Origin: Phascolarctobacterium sp.
Lineage (GTDB): Bacteria > Bacillota > Negativicutes > Acidaminococcales > Acidaminococcaceae
Length of the DNA stretch: 6,675 nt
Direction: 5' to 3'
Assembly (NCBI GenBank): GCA_004558595.1
Contig: SFCN01000080.1
Span: 1 to 6,675 of the forward strand
The notes below the pieces were generated by a model that worked only from the letters and a program-made list of their open reading frames with translations, was not told the origin of the DNA and ran no database searches. Below are positions 4,443 through 6,675 of the stretch, one piece after another. The position numbers and the translations under genes were made by a program. Positions within the stretch are counted from its first letter, which is position 1. Each line of letters starts with the position of its first letter.

Positions 4443-5645
4443 TTAATCTATTATATCATACATCTTCATCAGCTCGATACGCTCCTTCGCGAGTTTAATT
4501 GACCCACCAGCGCTGTTATCCATGCTTGTCCGCTTCTCACCCGCGTAGTGTACAATGCGCTGTATCCATGCGACCGGCAGTAAATACGGATGCTTCTTTA
4601 AGTATGGGTACCTTCGCTCAAGGTATTCTTTTTTAGGGAAGATTGAACTTAGCACGCTGCTTTTCTCACCCGCACGGCTTGCCTTAACGGCGTTCAGCGT
4701 AACAGTAGATGAATGCAGGCGTGTATAGTCATTTGAGCCGTAGACTCCGCCGCAGAGTGTATCATGCAGCATCGGTTCCACATCGATGGAAGCTTCCCAC
4801 GGCGTGGGCAGATCAAATTCGATACCGAGATAGCCGCGTGCGATTTTGAATGCTGCTGCCGCAAATGTTGCCGCGTGGACACTGGCGCACTGGTCGTACA
4901 GCCTCTGCCAGTCTATTTGCTCGTGATATGCTTGCGCCCATAGGCCGATATCACAGAACTGCCGCAAGCCAATGCCGCAACTTACAAAATGCTTATAGGC
5001 GTGCAATATCAAATAAAGCAAATGCTCATGTGGCGGCATGGCCAAGAATCCAGCCATCTCTATAGGCTGAATGTCCGCAAAAAAATGATTTAGTTCATCA
5101 TGAGCATCTTCAGATGAGTCGAACAAGTGACGATGCAGCTCAATATAAAGCGGACTACCTTCCTTCAGGTAAGAAACCTCATCCGCCGTGGGCAACTCGT
5201 CTGCCGGGGTATCAGTGGTCAGCTCTTCCGCGAGCAATTGTTCATGGCAATCTAAGAACTCGCTATCCTGCACATATATATCATCATCCGCGCTGATGCG
5301 GTGATCTTTCAGCAGATACAAGCGACTGCATAGCGCGCCCTTCACCAAGACCGGATGTAATCCTGCCACGCGAAGCCTTTTGTATAAATCTGCAAATTCA
5401 GCCGACCGGACGACTTGGTTCAATACCTGACTTATGACCTGCTTCTTAACAGCGGCAAACAGGGCGGCATTCTCCCCGGCAGCATCAGTCTGTCTAACCG
5501 CTTCGAATATTATAGGCAGCAGCTTCTGCTGGTTGGCCAGAGTGAATATGGCAGACCAATCCACCTTTTCAGTGGGCAAATCCCCGCCGGAAATGGCCGT
5601 TTTGGTGATATGTAGAAATTGTGTTTCAGCTTTTGTTAGAGTCAT
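4443..5645 (-). CDS. NTP_transf_5-type nucleotidyltransferase family protein
   Basis: This 400-residue cytoplasmic protein resembles the uncharacterised nucleotidyltransferase family PF14907, often found in capsule, exopolysaccharide and peptide-modification clusters. The N-terminal helical part (residues 1-90) includes NQQKLLPIIFEAV (38-50), typical of the family. The catalytic region has VLVKGALCSRLYLLKDHR (99-116) followed by ADDDIYV (119-125), giving the Asp-x-Asp metal site (D120-D122). A third acidic residue sits in YIELHRHL (167-174, E169). LILHAYKHF (212-220) is a further family-like helix. The long C-terminal part (225-400) is helical and of unknown role. The start ATG lies inside the end of the VanZ gene (20-bp overlap) with only a poor ribosome binding site, which suggests translational coupling. 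The donor and acceptor substrates cannot be read from the sequence. The neighbours point to modification of a surface glycan or its lipid-linked precursor. Confidence 0.92.
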   Translation of the reverse strand: MTLTKAETQFLHITKTAISGGDLPTEKVDWSAIFTLANQQKLLPIIFEAVRQTDAAGENAALFAAVKKQVISQVLNQVVRSAEFADLYKRLRVAGLHPVLVKGALCSRLYLLKDHRISADDDIYVQDSEFLDCHEQLLAEELTTDTPADELPTADEVSYLKEGSPLYIELHRHLFDSSEDAHDELNHFFADIQPIEMAGFLAMPPHEHLLYLILHAYKHFVSCGIGLRQFCDIGLWAQAYHEQIDWQRLYDQCASVHAATFAAAAFKIARGYLGIEFDLPTPWEASIDVEPMLHDTLCGGVYGSNDYTRLHSSTVTLNAVKASRAGEKSSVLSSIFPKKEYLERRYPYLKKHPYLLPVAWIQRIVHYAGEKRTSMDNSAGGSIKLAKERIELMKMYDIID

Positions 5646-6171
5646 GCTTTATAGTCTTTTCATTATACTTTTCAATGCCGTGAGCAATAAGCAGCGAAGT
5701 TGACCCGATAAACGCGCCAATCGTGTTGCAGATCACATCATCGGTTTCAGCTACGCCTAATGCAAAGCGATACTGTATATATTCAATGCCCGCGCTGAGC
5801 AATAAGCCTGTTATCACCGTAAGGCCTATCCTCCGCCATCTCCCCCAGCTTTGTGGTAACGCGTTGGATAGCGTCAAGCCAAATGGGAAGAAAAGAAAGA
5901 TATTCATCAGGAGTTCGCGGTAAGCTTCGCTTTGCTTTCTCGCAGCTGCCAGCGATGCAAATGGTTTCAAAACAAGAGTACGCTCTCCGGTCGTACGACC
6001 CATTATGGTTATACAAAATATCGCCATCACCATACCGCAAGCCAGTAGTGCATTAGCAATGTTCCATCTTTTACCATAAAGCTTCGTTCGTGCATATCCC
6101 CATATAGCAATGGCTATTGCCATTATAATGATTACTCTGCTAAGAGGTTGTGTGTATATGAAGTGAAGCAT
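5626..6171 (-). CDS. VanZ-family membrane protein
   Basis: This 181-residue integral membrane protein belongs to the VanZ-like family. Hydrophobic segments lie at about 11-26, 37-57, 86-102, 114-134 and 147-165. The family signature is visible: NIFLFFPFGLTL (90-101), then AGIEYIQ (127-133) with conserved Glu130 and Gln133, then ETDDVICNTIGAFIG (142-156) with Asp144, Asp145 and Asn149. VanZ of vancomycin-resistance transposons gives low-level teicoplanin resistance. Most homologues lie in envelope or polysaccharide loci and are not resistance genes. Nothing here (no VanHAX or VanRS) suggests glycopeptide resistance. The start codon overlaps the flippase stop in a TAATG junction, and the 3' end overlaps the nucleotidyltransferase start by 20 bp, so the three genes form one transcript. 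Confidence 0.93.
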   Translation of the reverse strand: MLHFIYTQPLSRVIIIMAIAIAIWGYARTKLYGKRWNIANALLACGMVMAIFCITIMGRTTGERTLVLKPFASLAAARKQSEAYRELLMNIFLFFPFGLTLSNALPQSWGRWRRIGLTVITGLLLSAGIEYIQYRFALGVAETDDVICNTIGAFIGSTSLLIAHGIEKYNEKTIKHDSNKS

Positions 6172-6675
6172 TATGTTAATTTGCGTTTAATTGGCGCAAT
6201 TACTCTTTCTCTGAATATCATCTTGAAATAACTATATTCCTCACATCCATGATAGAACAACCAGAACACAATATTGGTAAATATAGTTACAATAGCCGCC
6301 ATTGCAATAAAGTTTAGCACTGTAATTTCTGTGCTAAAAACCATCTCGCGTACCCAGAGTAATAGCACCAGTATAACTAAAAGCAGCAATATGCGTTTGG
6401 CATACCGCGTAAAGAATGGCTTAGCTGAAACACCAAAACCATATTTATGGATTATGATCGGGTCATACCACAAACTAATTGATGCCCGTGACAGAAATGT
6501 AGCAAACAGAACGCCAAAAACACCCCACAGTTTCCCAAGAACGATTGAGAGGACTATATTCAGAATTGCCACAAGAATTGGTCTGAACTTTCCCTGCTTA
6601 AATAGCCCAAGTGTTGAACGGAACACCCAGAGCGTGTTCATATAGCCTGCCACAAAAAAGTTTAACGCTATGGCA
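6171..6675 (-). CDS. C-terminal part of a Wzx-type polysaccharide flippase (5' end missing)
   Basis: The reading frame is open to the right edge, so only the last 167 or so codons are seen. A GTG at 6653-6651 is not the real start: in-frame hydrophobic codons (AIALNFF) continue upstream of it. The visible part fits the last transmembrane helices of a MATE/Wzx-like lipid-linked oligosaccharide flippase. It has a membrane segment around the GTG, then the FRSTLGLFKQGKF loop, NIVLSIVLGKLWGVFGVLFATFLSR and two more hydrophobic segments (LLLLVILVLLLWV and a later FIAMAAIVTIFTNIVFWLF). It ends in a basic tail, KRKLT. Such proteins move undecaprenyl-linked repeat units across the inner membrane for O-antigen, capsule or teichuronic-type polymers. 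The stop codon overlaps the VanZ start. Confidence 0.88.
   Translation of the reverse strand, partial: AIALNFFVAGYMNTLWVFRSTLGLFKQGKFRPILVAILNIVLSIVLGKLWGVFGVLFATFLSRASISLWYDPIIIHKYGFGVSAKPFFTRYAKRILLLLVILVLLLWVREMVFSTEITVLNFIAMAAIVTIFTNIVFWLFYHGCEEYSYFKMIFRERVIAPIKRKLT

Noticed and set aside
5626..6171. Glycopeptide resistance gene.
   Set aside because: VanZ-like proteins are widespread in envelope loci. No vanHAX or vanRS genes are present and the neighbours are polysaccharide genes.

Overview
The window looks like accessory DNA from a Gram-positive-type bacterium (Bacillota). The evidence is AGGAGG-like ribosome binding sites, TATAAT-type -10 boxes often with an upstream TG, hairpin plus T-tract terminators, and a GAAC-N4-GTTC box of the Bacillus/Clostridium LexA type. 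A Negativicutes-like host is possible but cannot be proved from the sequence. The window joins two kinds of DNA: a phage or mobile-element-like half (about 1-4376) and the end of a cell-surface polysaccharide operon (about 4377-6675).

Layout of the left half. Three minus-strand genes are spaced widely: a sigma-factor-like protein (1556-2263), an unrecognised 245-residue protein (261-998), and the first codons of a third gene (start at 11, running off the left edge). The first two each end in a clear minus-strand terminator (1518-1541 and 196-223). The second and third each have a long leader rich in inverted repeats, some mutually exclusive. The 999-1517 gap also holds a 33-bp tandem repeat. 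Divergent from this block lies a non-coding stretch of nearly 900 bp (2264-3149) with an operator cluster, a C-rich G-poor segment resembling a Rho loading site, and two good plus-strand promoters. It ends in a structured leader carrying two dyads in front of a 408-residue SF2-helicase-like ATPase gene (3150-4376).

Layout of the right half. On the minus strand, three tightly coupled genes are transcribed toward the left: the C-terminal part of a Wzx-type polysaccharide flippase (cut by the right edge), a VanZ-family membrane protein, and an NTP_transf_5-type nucleotidyltransferase. Flippase and VanZ overlap in a TAATG junction, and VanZ and the nucleotidyltransferase overlap by 20 bp. The operon ends at a 13-bp hairpin terminator whose T-tract touches the stop codon of the convergent helicase gene. 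These genes fit envelope glycan assembly and export.

No CRISPR array, tRNA, rRNA or intact transposase was found. The most unusual material is in the non-coding parts: the two structured minus-strand leaders, the operator and rut-like region, and the helicase leader. None of these can be assigned to a known RNA class by eye.
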